This document shows, in pieces, positions 8,065 to 17,412 of a stretch of DNA of 64,000 nucleotides. The stretch covers positions 1 through 64,000 of the forward strand of contig JAFXVN010000024.1 of NCBI GenBank assembly GCA_017524545.1, given 5' to 3'. The position numbers and the translations under genes were made by a program. The first letter of the stretch is position 1. Every line of letters begins with the position of its first letter. The notes beneath the pieces were generated by a model. The model was not told where the DNA came from, ran no database searches, and was given only the letters and a program-made list of their open reading frames with translations. The DNA comes from Bacteroidaceae bacterium. Its GTDB lineage: Bacteria; Bacteroidota; Bacteroidia; Bacteroidales; Bacteroidaceae.

Positions 8065-8110
8065 CACCCGCAAATAGTAAATTGTAAATCGTCAAATTGT
8101 AAATTAGAAG

Positions 8111-9313
8111 ATGCCACAGATTTCCGTACGAGGCGTTGAGATGCCCGAGTCGCCCATCCGCAAGCTGGCTCCACTGGCATACGCTGCAAAAGACAGAGGA
8201 ATACATGTCTATCACCTGAACATCGGTCAGCCAGACCTGCCTACGCCCAAGGCGGCCATTGATGCCATTAAGAACATCGACCGCACCATCTTGGAGTACA
8301 GCCCCAGCCAGGGCTATCTGAGCTACCGCAAGAAGCTGGTGGGCTACTATGCCAAGTACAATATCAACCTGACGCCCGAGGACATCATCATCACGAGCGG
8401 CGGCAGCGAGGCGGTGCTCTTCTCGTTCCTCGCCTGCCTCAACCCCGGCGACGAGATCATCGTGCCGGAACCTGCCTACGCTAACTACATGGCGTTTGCC
8501 ATCTCAGCAGGGGCCGTCATCCGCACCATCACGACTACTATCGACGAGGGCTTCTCCCTGCCGAAGGTCGAGAAGTTCGAAGAACTCATCAACGAAAGGA
8601 CACGCGCCATCCTCATCTGCAACCCGAACAACCCCACAGGCTATCTCTATACGCGCCGCGAAATGAACCAAATCCGCGACCTCGTGAAGAAGTACGACCT
8701 CTACCTCTTCAGCGACGAGGTCTATCGCGAGTTCATCTACACGGGCAGCCCCTACATCAGCGCCTGCCACTTGGAGGGCATCGAGAACAACGTCGTGCTC
8801 ATCGACAGCGTCAGCAAGCGCTATAGTGAGTGCGGCATCCGCATCGGCGCGCTCATCACCAAGAACAAGGAGGTGCGCAAGGCTGTGATGAAGTTCTGTC
8901 AGGCACGACTCAGTCCCCCACTCATCGGCCAGATAGCAGCCGAAGCCAGCCTTGACGAACCCGAGGAATACGGCCGCGAGGTCTATGACGAATATGTAGA
9001 GCGTCGCAAATGCCTCATCGACGGACTGAACCGCATACCCGGCGTGTATAGTCCTATCCCGATGGGAGCCTTCTATACGGTCGCCAAGTTGCCCGTCGAT
9101 GATGCCGAGAAGTTCTGTGCCTGGTGCCTGAGCGAGTTCAACTACGAGGGCGAGACAGTTATGATGGCTCCTGCCGCAGGCTTCTACACCACACCCGGAG
9201 CCGGCAAGAACGAAGTCCGCCTGGCCTACGTCCTCAAGAAAGAAGACCTCGCAAGGGCGCTGTTTGTGCTGAGGAAGGCGTTGGAAGCCTATCCTGGACG
9301 AGTTAAGAATTAA
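8111..9313 (+). CDS. Class I/II PLP-dependent aminotransferase
   Basis: 400 residues, fold type I. Substrate-side NIGQPDLPTP is at 37-46, the PLP-phosphate loop SGGSEAV near 96-102, NPNNPTG at 171-177, SDEVYREF near 201-208, and the Schiff-base Lys236 in SVSKRYSECG. This is the pattern of aspartate/aromatic-type aminotransferases; the amino donor cannot be fixed from sequence. The last codons (VKN) lie within the left arm of a 31-bp inverted repeat, so the C-terminal end was partly written by that repeat. The next gene, a permease, follows 97 bp later and may be co-transcribed. Confidence 0.85.
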   Translation: MPQISVRGVEMPESPIRKLAPLAYAAKDRGIHVYHLNIGQPDLPTPKAAIDAIKNIDRTILEYSPSQGYLSYRKKLVGYYAKYNINLTPEDIIITSGGSEAVLFSFLACLNPGDEIIVPEPAYANYMAFAISAGAVIRTITTTIDEGFSLPKVEKFEELINERTRAILICNPNNPTGYLYTRREMNQIRDLVKKYDLYLFSDEVYREFIYTGSPYISACHLEGIENNVVLIDSVSKRYSECGIRIGALITKNKEVRKAVMKFCQARLSPPLIGQIAAEASLDEPEEYGREVYDEYVERRKCLIDGLNRIPGVYSPIPMGAFYTVAKLPVDDAEKFCAWCLSEFNYEGETVMMAPAAGFYTTPGAGKNEVRLAYVLKKEDLARALFVLRKALEAYPGRVKN

Positions 9314-9403
9314 GAGTTAAGAATTAAGAAAGATACATTTTGCCCTTGAAAAAGATATCTTCCAATACATTTTTTCTTAATTCTTAACTCTTAATTCTTA
9401 ACT
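9301..9403. repeat. Perfect 31-bp inverted repeat (AGTTAAGAATTAAG family)
   Basis: 9301-9331 and 9373-9403 are exact reverse complements, each built of 7-bp TTAAGAA/TTAAGAG units. The element straddles the aminotransferase stop (9311-9313) and ends 7 bp before the permease start. Confidence 0.9.
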
Positions 9404-9410
9404 GCATATA

Positions 9411-10658
9411 ATGCCTATGTTCTCCTGGTTTGTCGCTAAACGGCTTTTCTCCCAAGGCGGGAATGGCGGACGCGCTTCGCGTCTGGCCACAGGCATCGCC
9501 ACCTTTGGCGTAGCCATCGGCTTGGCCGTGATGCTGGTCAGCGTGGCGATTGTGCTGGGCTTCCAGCGCGAGGTGCAGGACAAGGTGCTGGGCTTCGGCG
9601 CACACATCAAGGTGCTCAACTACCAGAGCCTCGGCAAGCAGGAGCTGACGCCCATCGTCATCGACGACTCCATCGTGTCGCGACTCACAGCCATCCCCAA
9701 TGTCGCCTCCGTAGCACGCTTCTGCACCAAACCCGGTATGCTGAAGACCGAGGCCAACTTCCGGGGCATCGCCATCCAAGGCATCGGACAGGACTACGAC
9801 CAAAGCTTCATCAGCAGCCACTTGGTGAAGGGCGAAATGCCCGAGTTCACAGATTCCGCCAGTTCCGGCAAACTGGTTATCTCACAACAGGTGGCGCGTG
9901 AGATGCAGGTCGATATAGAAGAAGCCATCTATGCCTACTTCTTCGAGCAGACGGTCAGGGCAAGGAAGTTCACCGTGGCAGGCATCTACCGCACCAACCT
10001 GACCGACTTCGACAAGAACTTTGCCTACACCGACCTCTTCACCATCCACCGCCTCTTGGGTTGGGACTCCCGGCAATATGGCGGCGCGGAGATAAGGCTG
10101 AAGGACTTCGACCGCCTCGACGAGAGCTTATACCATGTGGTGAACGAAGTCAACCACCGCCAGGATGCCTACGGCGAGTACTATTCCAGCCTCAGCATCC
10201 GCATGGAGCATCCGCAGATATTCGCTTGGCTGCAGCTGCTCGACATGGACATCGTGGTCATCCTCATCCTGATGATTTGCGTCTCCATCTTCACCGCCGT
10301 GAGCGGCCTACTCATTATTATATTAGAGCGCACCAACTTCATTGGCGTTATTAAGGCACTCGGCGCACGCAATGGCCAAGTGCAACGCCTCTTCATCAAC
10401 TATGCCCTGCTGATTATCATTCGCGGCATCGTGCTGGGCAACATTCTGGCCTTCGCCCTCATCCTCGTGCAGAAATACACAGGCATCGTCACTCTCGACC
10501 CCGAAGTCTATTACGTCGAGGCAGTGCCAGTCCTGGTGAACTGGCTATGGGTGGCAGCCATCGATGCGGGGACATTCGTAATAAGCGCCCTCGCAATGAT
10601 TGTGCCGAGCTTCGTGGTCTCAAACATCACGCCCGCCAAGAGCATCCGCTTCGAATAG
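9411..10658 (+). CDS. FtsX/LolC-E-type ABC transporter permease
   Basis: 415 residues: one N-terminal membrane helix (about 27-50), a large periplasmic domain, then three membrane helices near 280-305, 325-350 and 378-402. This is the MacB/FtsX layout. The N-terminus FVAKRLFSQ and ending SNITPAKSIRFE match the LolC/LolE-like branch, which extracts lipoproteins from the inner membrane together with an ATPase (LolD) not encoded here. It overlaps the convergent prmA gene by 39 bp at the 3' end. Confidence 0.8.
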   Translation: MPMFSWFVAKRLFSQGGNGGRASRLATGIATFGVAIGLAVMLVSVAIVLGFQREVQDKVLGFGAHIKVLNYQSLGKQELTPIVIDDSIVSRLTAIPNVASVARFCTKPGMLKTEANFRGIAIQGIGQDYDQSFISSHLVKGEMPEFTDSASSGKLVISQQVAREMQVDIEEAIYAYFFEQTVRARKFTVAGIYRTNLTDFDKNFAYTDLFTIHRLLGWDSRQYGGAEIRLKDFDRLDESLYHVVNEVNHRQDAYGEYYSSLSIRMEHPQIFAWLQLLDMDIVVILILMICVSIFTAVSGLLIIILERTNFIGVIKALGARNGQVQRLFINYALLIIIRGIVLGNILAFALILVQKYTGIVTLDPEVYYVEAVPVLVNWLWVAAIDAGTFVISALAMIVPSFVVSNITPAKSIRFE

Positions 10659-11564
10659 GAGCATCGCCCATTCCTCTTCACTTTCCTGTTTCAGCAAGGA
10701 AAAGCCTTGCTGCACAGCGGCTTCCGTCAGGACGGGCACGTCCGAGAGATAGAAGCCGCTCAGAATCATCCTGCCACCTTTCTTTATCGCTTTCGCAAAG
10801 CGGGGCAAATCCTGAAGCAATATGTTGCGGTTGATATTGGCAATGAGGAGGTCAGCCTGCGGCTGTCCTTCGAGCACAGAGCTGTCGCCACAAGCCACAA
10901 CAAAAGACCCCTCCAAACCTCCCCTTAAAGGGGAGGCTTCCCGCGCAGTGTTCTCCCCCTTTAAGGGGGAGTTAGAGGGGGTCTTGTTCAGCAACAAATT
11001 ATCCTTCGTATTCTCCACGCTCCACTCGTCGATGTCGTAGGCGAAGACGCTCGCCGCTCCGCGCTTGATGGCCATGATAGCCAGTATGCCCGTGCCTGTG
11101 CCGGCATCGATGACGTGCTTGCCCTCCACGTCGAGATGTGCCAAGGTGCGCAGGATGAGCCGCGTGGTCTGGTGGCTGCCTGTGCCGAACGCCAGTCGGG
11201 GCGTAATGAGAATGTCGTATTTGGCAGGCGGCACGTCTGTATGTTTGACGTCGTGAACGACAATCAGAGCCGAGGCTGCATCTACTATTACTGGCTGAAA
11301 CCCCTCTTCCTCCCAGACCTGGTTCCAATCCTCGTCGGGAGCCTCATCGCATGTATAGCGAATACTTACCCCAGGCAGGCAGAAGCCATGAACCACCTCC
11401 TGCATCTTTGCATCGTCCCACTCGCTTTGCTGAACGTAAGCCAGCAACCCGTCTTCCGTCTGGGAAAACGACTCGAACCCAATCTCAGCAAGCTCCGCAG
11501 AAAGGACATCAGCGGCTGTCTCGCTGAAAGGCTGCAACGTACATTTTACCTCAAAGTATTTCAT
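10620..11564 (-). CDS. prmA: Ribosomal protein L11 methyltransferase with an inserted palindrome peptide
   Basis: 314 residues. PrmA trimethylates ribosomal protein L11 using S-adenosylmethionine. An N-terminal substrate-binding domain is followed by a Rossmann methyltransferase: FGTGSHQTT (126-134), SAM loop VIDAGTGTGILAI (151-163), and LIANINRN (the NxxN-type motif) further on. Residues 194-220 ([11 protein letters not shown] through LRGGLEGS) are encoded by the inverted repeat at 10904-10985. They fall in the loop between the strand after DNLLLN and VVACGDSS, a surface position. The frame is intact and the usual family length is about 280-295, so the insertion explains the excess. Confidence 0.9.
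   Translation of the reverse strand: MKYFEVKCTLQPFSETAADVLSAELAEIGFESFSQTEDGLLAYVQQSEWDDAKMQEVVHGFCLPGVSIRYTCDEAPDEDWNQVWEEEGFQPVIVDAASALIVVHDVKHTDVPPAKYDILITPRLAFGTGSHQTTRLILRTLAHLDVEGKHVIDAGTGTGILAIMAIKRGAASVFAYDIDEWSVENTKDNLLLNKTPSNSPLKGENTAREASPLRGGLEGSFVVACGDSSVLEGQPQADLLIANINRNILLQDLPRFAKAIKKGGRMILSGFYLSDVPVLTEAAVQQGFSLLKQESEEEWAMLLFEADALGGRDV
10904..10985. repeat. GC-rich coding palindrome (D3) inside prmA
   Basis: Outer ends AAGACCCC and GGGGGTCTT pair. Each arm holds its own palindrome (CTCCCCTTAAAGGGGAG and CTCCCCCTTTAAGGGGGAG). It is read in frame as SNSPLKGE ... SPLRGGLEG. Confidence 0.9.
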
Positions 11565-11667
11565 ATATTATTAAATAATGTATGCAAAAGTAACGCTTTT
11601 TATCCACATGGGGAAATTTCCCCGCCAAAATAGGCGTTTCCCTTTTGGTTATTTCACAAAAGGCTGT

Positions 11668-11675
11668 AACTTTGC
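11668..11675 (+). promoter_or_regulatory. -7 box TAACTTTG for the Tyr/Gly-rich protein
   Basis: TAACTTTGCA with TTTTGGTT about 20 bp upstream. The leader to the ATG at 11701 is about 19 nt and A-rich. Confidence 0.7.
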
Positions 11676-11700
11676 ATCAACAATTAAAAACAAAAGCACT

Positions 11701-12753
11701 ATGAAAGCAAGGACTATTACTCTTATGTTGCTCTCGGCTATCTGCCTTGGCGCATACGCACAGGACGATGATGATATGTACTTCATGTCCTCCAAGAAGA
11801 AGGCACAGAAGCAGGGCACAACCGTTACGGTGCAGAACCGCCCGACAACCTCCTACAGCTTCGACGACGAGGCTGAAGCCGACTACCACAGCGGACAGTT
11901 GCGCGACGTGGATGAATACAACCGCCGCTACTCCAGAACCAATGGAGGCACAGCAAGCTACCGTCTGGAAGGCGACACACTCTATGTTTCCTCTGCCCCT
12001 GCGCAAGGCGACATCATCAGCTACGATGAAGGCTATGCCGACGGCTACAGCGATGGCCTCTACGACGGCGACTTCACCTACACGTCCCGCCTGGCACGCT
12101 ATCGTGGCTTCTGCCTTAGCGACCCCTACTATTGGGACTACTATGGTTACTACAGCCCCTGGTATGGATGGCACTCGCCCTACTACTACAGTTCCATTGG
12201 CTGGAACGGCTGGAGCCTGAGCTGGGGCTGGCACTATCCCTACTACCACAGCTGGCACTACGGCGGGTATCATCCCCACCACTACGGAGGCGGCTATCAC
12301 TATGGCGGTCACGCCACACGCCACAAGACGACAGCCTACCGCAACATGGGTCAACGCTCTGCTACCTATAATGGCCGCGCAGGAGGTGCAAGGATGGGCA
12401 ATGGCCGCGTAGGTCCGTCCCGCTCCGCATCAGGCGCACACATCGGCACCAGAGGCGAAGGCACACGTCAGATGGCTAACGGCTCCAACAACACTTCCGT
12501 CGGCCGAGGCTCTTCGCGCAGCGGCAATCAGCCAACGACGCGCAGCGGCAACCAGACAACGACACGTAGCAGCGGCAATAGCAGCGGGACGACCAGAAGC
12601 AGCGGCAGCTACAGTGGAGGCTCCTCCAGAAGTGGCAGCTACAGTGGAGGCTCTCGTAGCGGAGGCTTCAGTGGAGGCGGTTCGCGCAGCGGTGGCTTCA
12701 GCGGAGGCGGTTCTCGCGGTGGCGGCGGCTCACGCGGAGGCGGTCGCAGATAA
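11701..12753 (+). CDS. Secreted Tyr/Trp/His- then Ser/Gly/Arg-rich protein, function unknown
   Basis: 350 residues. The signal peptide ends near AYA/QDDDD. Three compositional zones follow: an acidic N-terminal third; a central aromatic zone (about 135-205) packed with Tyr, Trp, His and Gly (YYWDYYGYYSPWYGW); and a basic low-complexity tail of Ser/Gly/Arg repeats (SGSYSGGS, SGGFSGGGS). I recognise no catalytic domain. Related proteins occur upstream of outer-membrane proteins in Prevotella-like genomes as far as I recall. The design suggests a surface, matrix or self-associating protein. The start at 11701 is fixed by the -7 box at 11668. The OmpP1-like gene 58 bp downstream is probably in the same unit. 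Confidence 0.7.
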   Translation: MKARTITLMLLSAICLGAYAQDDDDMYFMSSKKKAQKQGTTVTVQNRPTTSYSFDDEAEADYHSGQLRDVDEYNRRYSRTNGGTASYRLEGDTLYVSSAPAQGDIISYDEGYADGYSDGLYDGDFTYTSRLARYRGFCLSDPYYWDYYGYYSPWYGWHSPYYYSSIGWNGWSLSWGWHYPYYHSWHYGGYHPHHYGGGYHYGGHATRHKTTAYRNMGQRSATYNGRAGGARMGNGRVGPSRSASGAHIGTRGEGTRQMANGSNNTSVGRGSSRSGNQPTTRSGNQTTTRSSGNSSGTTRSSGSYSGGSSRSGSYSGGSRSGGFSGGGSRSGGFSGGGSRGGGGSRGGGRR

Positions 12754-12811
12754 TAGCTAAATTGCCAAATCGTAAATAAATAGTAAATAGTAACTCGTCA
12801 AATCGTAAATT

Positions 12812-14359
12812 ATGAGACGCTATATTCTACTTCCCTTCCTTGCTGTCGCATTCGCAGCACAGGCACAAGACACATACATCAACGAACGCATCACGAACAA
12901 CTCAAGTGATGTCATCGGCACAGCTCGTTACGTCGGCATGGGCGGCGCACTCGGCGCACTCGGCGCAGACATGAGCGTCATCAGCTGGAACCCTGCCGGT
13001 ATCGGCATCTACCGAAGAAGCGACATTGCAATGACCTTCGGCGGCACATGGGGCAAGTCGTACATCAACGAGGAGAATCGGGGCAAAGCCACCTTCGACC
13101 AGGCGGGCTTCGTCTATCACATGCCACTAAACAGCACAACCTGCCCTCACATCAACCTCGCCTTCAACTACCAGAAGAAAATCAACTTCAACCACAACTT
13201 CTATGCCTTCGGCGCGCTGGGCGGCCTCAGCCAAATGGATCAACTGGCAGAACTTACAGACTGGGACGAAGGCTGGCAGAACAACTTGGCTGGACTGGCG
13301 CTGACCAGTGGATTCTTCAAAACTGCCACCAACGGCAACGGTGAGGAGTTTCGCTACAACGACTACTCATCTTCAAGCAACATCTATACCCACCATAGCG
13401 AAGGCTCTCTGCAGTCGTTCGACTTCAACCTGAGCACCAGCATCAACGACCGGGTCTTTCTGGGGCTTACGCTTGGCATAGACAACATGCGCTATCGCGG
13501 ATGGAATGTCTATGGCGAGAATGACATGCTTGGCAGCGCAAACTACGATGTCAACAACGATGTCAACATCTCCGGCACTGGCGTCAACGTCAAGCTCGGT
13601 GCCATCTTCTTCCCCATCCCGGACAATTCCCTCCGTTTTGGCTTCGCCGTAGAGACACCGACATGGTATCGCCTGCAAAACAGCACACTCTTCAGCATCT
13701 ATGACTATTATGACGAAGCCAGCACAGAAGAATGGGAAAGCTATCTGAAGTTCAAACTGCGCTCGCCTTGGAAGCTACGCGCCAGCATCGGCAGCACAGT
13801 GGGCAGCAACTTTGCATGGGATGTTGACTACGAGTTTGCAACTTACGCAAGCACCAGCATGGGGTATCCAAAATATGAAGATGTCTCTTATGGCAACATG
13901 AAGGACGTTGCCATGAACCAACTGACCCGCGACAACCTGCGCGGCACACACACGCTGCGCGCCGGCTTCGAAATAAATGCCACCAAAGAGCTTGCATTCC
14001 GGTTGGGCTACAATCTGAGCACTTCTGCCTACAAAAAGCATGTCGGCTATGACCAGTACAACCTCAACAGCGCTGCTATGAACTATGCCACCGGCACCAG
14101 CTACATGCGCCTTGGCGCGACCAACCTCCTGACGCTCGGTGTGGGCTATCGCACAAAAAGCTTCTACATTGACCTCGCCTACAAACTCCGCAACCAGAAG
14201 GGCGACTTCTATGCCTTCGACACAAGCTTTGCACAAACAGCATCCAACTCACAATTCGTGGCAATGAATCCAGAACTTGCAAACCAGACGATTGCTCCTG
14301 CAAAATTCGATTTGACAAGGCACGCTATCACCTGCACGCTGGGCTTCAAGTTCAAATAA
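12812..14359 (+). CDS. Outer-membrane beta-barrel protein, OmpP1/FadL/TodX-like
   Basis: 515 residues with a signal peptide (cleavage near AQAQDTY). The start of the mature part, TARYVGMGGALGALGADMSVISWNPAGIGIYRRSD, is the typical FadL/TodX N-terminal hatch (GGA-ALG-D---NPAG). It is followed by many amphipathic strands and a C-terminal CTLGFKFK strand ending in an aromatic-basic pair. FadL-type channels pass hydrophobic compounds through the outer membrane; the ligand is unknown. The 58-bp gap before it is a 9-bp-period repeat array (GTAAATAAATAGTAAAT type) with no -7 box, supporting co-transcription with the upstream gene. Confidence 0.75.
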   Translation: MRRYILLPFLAVAFAAQAQDTYINERITNNSSDVIGTARYVGMGGALGALGADMSVISWNPAGIGIYRRSDIAMTFGGTWGKSYINEENRGKATFDQAGFVYHMPLNSTTCPHINLAFNYQKKINFNHNFYAFGALGGLSQMDQLAELTDWDEGWQNNLAGLALTSGFFKTATNGNGEEFRYNDYSSSSNIYTHHSEGSLQSFDFNLSTSINDRVFLGLTLGIDNMRYRGWNVYGENDMLGSANYDVNNDVNISGTGVNVKLGAIFFPIPDNSLRFGFAVETPTWYRLQNSTLFSIYDYYDEASTEEWESYLKFKLRSPWKLRASIGSTVGSNFAWDVDYEFATYASTSMGYPKYEDVSYGNMKDVAMNQLTRDNLRGTHTLRAGFEINATKELAFRLGYNLSTSAYKKHVGYDQYNLNSAAMNYATGTSYMRLGATNLLTLGVGYRTKSFYIDLAYKLRNQKGDFYAFDTSFAQTASNSQFVAMNPELANQTIAPAKFDLTRHAITCTLGFKFK

Positions 14360-14371
14360 AGAGCAACTGCT

Positions 14372-16699
14372 TCAGCGCACCAACACCACTCGCCCGGACT
14401 TCACATAAAGCCCGGGCTTTTTGTTTCCATCCCCCACCCTTATACCTGAAAGCATATAGGTCGCCTCATCATTTTTCACTTTTAACTTTTCACTTTTCAC
14501 TTCATCGATGCCGTCCTCGTCATCGATGGGAGTGCCATAGACATGGAAGGCATAAAGGGCAGGCTGCTCGGCGTTGTTCATGCTGGCTGATGTGCGAGGG
14601 AAGACAAGCTTGACATAGCGGCCTCGGACAGGTGTTGAGAGGGTAACGGTCTTCTTATTGATTGAGCCTGCATTCTTCTTGTCCGCCACCTGCGTCCAGC
14701 AGGTATTGCTGTCGCCCGTCTTCGTTATGAGGCTGAGGTCGGGCTGCTCCTCGCTGATGAACACCTGATAGGCATTCATATTCGTGGCATCAGTATCGAT
14801 GCTCTTGGCATCCCAAAGCAAGAGGCGCTTGATGTCGCATGTCTGCTCCAAATCGACAATGACGTATCGGAAGGGGTCGCTGCCTTGCTGAGGTGTCGTG
14901 GGCTTCCACGGACGCTCGGCAGCAGGCAGGCCGGTCAGCAGATTGAGTGCGCTGCAAGTGGCGTCGGGCGCATCGTGGGCTGCAAGGATGGTCTTGCCGA
15001 TACTGACGTTGCCATCCGTGCGGGGCAGTTCGCTCACGAAGCGGCCATAGACATCGCAGCCATAGAGACGGATGGCATTGTCGGCCTCGCCGCTGGGACG
15101 AGTGCCGCGCGAGAAGACAAGCTTCAGGTAACGCACCTCGGTAGGCGTGAAGCTGATGTCCTTCTCTGCCTTGTCGCCTACACCTTCCTCATGCGCCAAA
15201 AGCGTCCACTCCTCGCCTGTCTTTGTCCTGCCATACACCCAATACTCAGGCACATTGCCGCAGTTCGACTCGCGTCCCTCCACATCCCGAAAGACGAGAC
15301 GGTTCACTTCGTAAATACCCGTGAACTCCAGCACAATCCACGGCTGCACGGTGCTTGCGTCGCACCACTTCCGACTGGGATAGATGTAGCTGGTGTTCAT
15401 GTAGCACGGCCTCTCGCCCTCCGAGGCATAACCGCTTGCAGAGTTCACAAAACAAGTCATCTTGCCTGTGCCGAGAGCCGTCTGCTGGTTGATGACACCT
15501 TCTGGCACCTCTGCTGTGACGATGGGGTCGCCCTCATGTGGCGAGGTCTGCGGGTCGCAGACAGCCACGCCGACAAACGAATCGGCACAGCCATAGTAGA
15601 GAAACCACTTGCCCTCGTGCCAGACGAGACCTTCGGTGAAAACCGTGCCGGCGGCATACTGCCCGCTCTTCTCAAAATCGGCAACGGGACGAAAGAACGG
15701 CTTATCAAGGCGGTCAACGAGTGTCAGCGGGTTCTCCCCGCTGAATAGCATCTGCCCGGCAGCATACGTACCCGCCGCATAGCAAGCATCCCCGTTGCTC
15801 CCGCTCGCATTCTTGCCATTATAGATGAGCACGATGCCGTTCTCCGTAACGACCGCTGGCGGGCCGCATTCGGCAAAGCTGCTGTCGAAGAAGCCTTTGC
15901 GAGTCCTTGCCAAATAGAGCAAATCCTTGTTGGCATCCACGATGGGGGTCCATGTGATGAGGTCGTCGCTCGTTGCGCCGCACACCCACGACTCGCCCCA
16001 ATACATGAAGTACTTGCTTTCACCATTCACCATCACCTTTGCCGCTTGCAATCGTCCGTCCTTAATTTCCGTAACGATAGAACCCGACTTGCAGGCGAGG
16101 TTGGCAAACTTCCCGTCGTATGCCGTGCGGAAGCAAGGCCCGTGATGTGTCCATGTCTTGAGGTCGCGGCTCGTGGCGACACTTAGCCGCGCCGTTGAAC
16201 GGTTCCACGAAGTGTACATCATCACATAAAGCGGCTCTCCATCTACCTCTGCCTCCACCACTCGCGGGTCTTCCGTGCCGCCCGGCCACTCGTATTCCTT
16301 CGAGACAGCCGACTGGTCGGGATACATAACCGGCACCGGCGAACGGTGGTCGATGGTTAACCCATCGACACTCTCCACATAACCAATTCTTGATGTCCGC
16401 TTGCCAATGCCCGCATTCGGGTCATCCTCAGCACGATAGAGCACACACACCTTCCCGTCCTTCACCACAGCCGCTGGATTGAACGTGTCGGCACACTCCC
16501 ACCTCACCTGCGCCTTCTTCATCGGGCAGTAAAAGAAATTGTTTGCAACAGGACTTACCATCGGGTTTTTGCCCTCCGGCCTCGTAAATCCACCAATCGC
16601 CCAGTACGGCAGCACATTGACATTCGTCGAGCCTTGCTTATCGCCAGCCAAAGCACTCAGAGAACCAAGCAAAAGTATCAACAAAAGAACTCGTTTCAT
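14372..16699 (-). CDS. Secreted GH130-like glycosidase/phosphorylase with discoidin (CBM32-like) domains
   Basis: 775 residues from the ATG at 16699 (a TTG nine bases upstream is possible). Signal peptide, then a five-blade GH130-type domain (about 25-385) with NPAAVVKDGKVCVLYRAEDD, GGTEDPRV and SSFAECGPPAVV motifs. GH130 enzymes cleave or phosphorolyse beta-mannosides. Two F5/8 type C-like beta-sandwiches follow (about 390-545 and 560-725, each ending near YVKLVF/ALYAFHVYG). A short tail (LSGIRVGD...GLYVKSGRVVLVR) resembles a Bacteroidetes C-terminal sorting or anchoring tail. Residues 731-742 (EVKSEKLKVKN) are written by a 7-bp-period repeat. Secretion argues for extracellular mannan or glycan trimming. 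Confidence 0.75.
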   Translation of the reverse strand: MKRVLLLILLLGSLSALAGDKQGSTNVNVLPYWAIGGFTRPEGKNPMVSPVANNFFYCPMKKAQVRWECADTFNPAAVVKDGKVCVLYRAEDDPNAGIGKRTSRIGYVESVDGLTIDHRSPVPVMYPDQSAVSKEYEWPGGTEDPRVVEAEVDGEPLYVMMYTSWNRSTARLSVATSRDLKTWTHHGPCFRTAYDGKFANLACKSGSIVTEIKDGRLQAAKVMVNGESKYFMYWGESWVCGATSDDLITWTPIVDANKDLLYLARTRKGFFDSSFAECGPPAVVTENGIVLIYNGKNASGSNGDACYAAGTYAAGQMLFSGENPLTLVDRLDKPFFRPVADFEKSGQYAAGTVFTEGLVWHEGKWFLYYGCADSFVGVAVCDPQTSPHEGDPIVTAEVPEGVINQQTALGTGKMTCFVNSASGYASEGERPCYMNTSYIYPSRKWCDASTVQPWIVLEFTGIYEVNRLVFRDVEGRESNCGNVPEYWVYGRTKTGEEWTLLAHEEGVGDKAEKDISFTPTEVRYLKLVFSRGTRPSGEADNAIRLYGCDVYGRFVSELPRTDGNVSIGKTILAAHDAPDATCSALNLLTGLPAAERPWKPTTPQQGSDPFRYVIVDLEQTCDIKRLLLWDAKSIDTDATNMNAYQVFISEEQPDLSLITKTGDSNTCWTQVADKKNAGSINKKTVTLSTPVRGRYVKLVFPRTSASMNNAEQPALYAFHVYGTPIDDEDGIDEVKSEKLKVKNDEATYMLSGIRVGDGNKKPGLYVKSGRVVLVR
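14474..14507. repeat. 7-bp-period TTTTCACTT array inside the GH130 gene
   Basis: A run of TTTTTCAC/TTTTAAC units. The same unit appears as an inverted pair in purL at 25859-25955 and gives the same peptide type (KSEKLKVKN versus KSEELKVKN). Confidence 0.75.
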
Positions 16700-16731
16700 A
16701 ATCAACAATCAGTAGCCCATTTTGTGAGGAT

Positions 16732-17319
16732 TCAATAAGGCTCAATGGCTTTCTTGAGGCGGGTTTTGAGTTCTTCGAGGAGGCCTTTGCGGATGCTGAC
16801 GCGCATTTGGCAATCCATGTCGTAGCTCTGCGAGAGGACGCGGGCATCCATGTCGCGGACGACTTTCATCACAGCATTCATCAAGGGATACTCGAAAGAG
16901 AACTCATATTGCGCCTCAACCTGTCGCTCTTCGATGGTGGCATTGGCGATGGCTTCGGCTGCTGCTGTGCGATAGGCAACGATGAGGCCGCTTGTGCCGA
17001 GCTTCACGCCACCGAAGTAACGGACGACAAGGATGATGATGTTGGTCAGCTCGTTGGAATTGATTTGTCCGAGGATAGGCTTGCCTGCGGTGCCACTCGG
17101 CTCGCCGTTGTCGTTGGAGCGGAACACGTCTCGCTCTGCACCAATCATATAAGCCCAGCAGACGTGACGCGCATCGTAGTACTCCTTCTGGTACTGCTCG
17201 ACAAGCGCCATCGCCTCCTCGACCGTGCTGACAGGATGCGCAAAAGCGAGGAACTTACTCCTGAGTTCAGTGTAAGTGCCCTCGCTTTTGGCTTTAATAG
17301 TCTTGTAAACGTCTATCAT
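16732..17319 (-). CDS. YigZ/IMPACT family protein (UPF0029)
   Basis: 195 residues from the ATG at 17319 (a non-ATG start at 17337 is less likely because it enters a palindrome). The N-terminal UPF0029 domain carries AMALVEQYQKEYYDARHVCWAY, DNGEPSGTAGKPIL and VVRYFGGVKLGTSGLIVAYRTA, which are the family signatures. The C-terminal part matches the small DUF1949 domain. Bacterial YigZ proteins have an unclear role, thought to be linked to translation or nucleic-acid binding. It follows the serine operon on the same strand after a strong GC palindrome. Confidence 0.9.
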   Translation of the reverse strand: MIDVYKTIKAKSEGTYTELRSKFLAFAHPVSTVEEAMALVEQYQKEYYDARHVCWAYMIGAERDVFRSNDNGEPSGTAGKPILGQINSNELTNIIILVVRYFGGVKLGTSGLIVAYRTAAAEAIANATIEERQVEAQYEFSFEYPLMNAVMKVVRDMDARVLSQSYDMDCQMRVSIRKGLLEELKTRLKKAIEPY

Positions 17320-17329
17320 AACAAGAACC

Positions 17330-17411
17330 AGACCCACCCCAACCCTCCCTTAAAGGGAGGGAGTTCATGCGGCAGTTCTCCCTCCCTTTAAGGGAGGGTC
17401 GGGGTGGGTCT
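17330..17411. repeat. GC-rich palindrome (D4), intergenic copy
   Basis: 34-bp arms at 17330-17363 and 17378-17411, near-perfect reverse complements beginning AGACCCACCCC and ending GGGGTGGGTCT, each with an internal CCCTCCCTT-AAAGGGAGGG palindrome. It sits 1 bp from the DUF1015 stop and may also act as a terminator or 3' stabiliser. Confidence 0.9.
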
Positions 17412-17412
17412 T

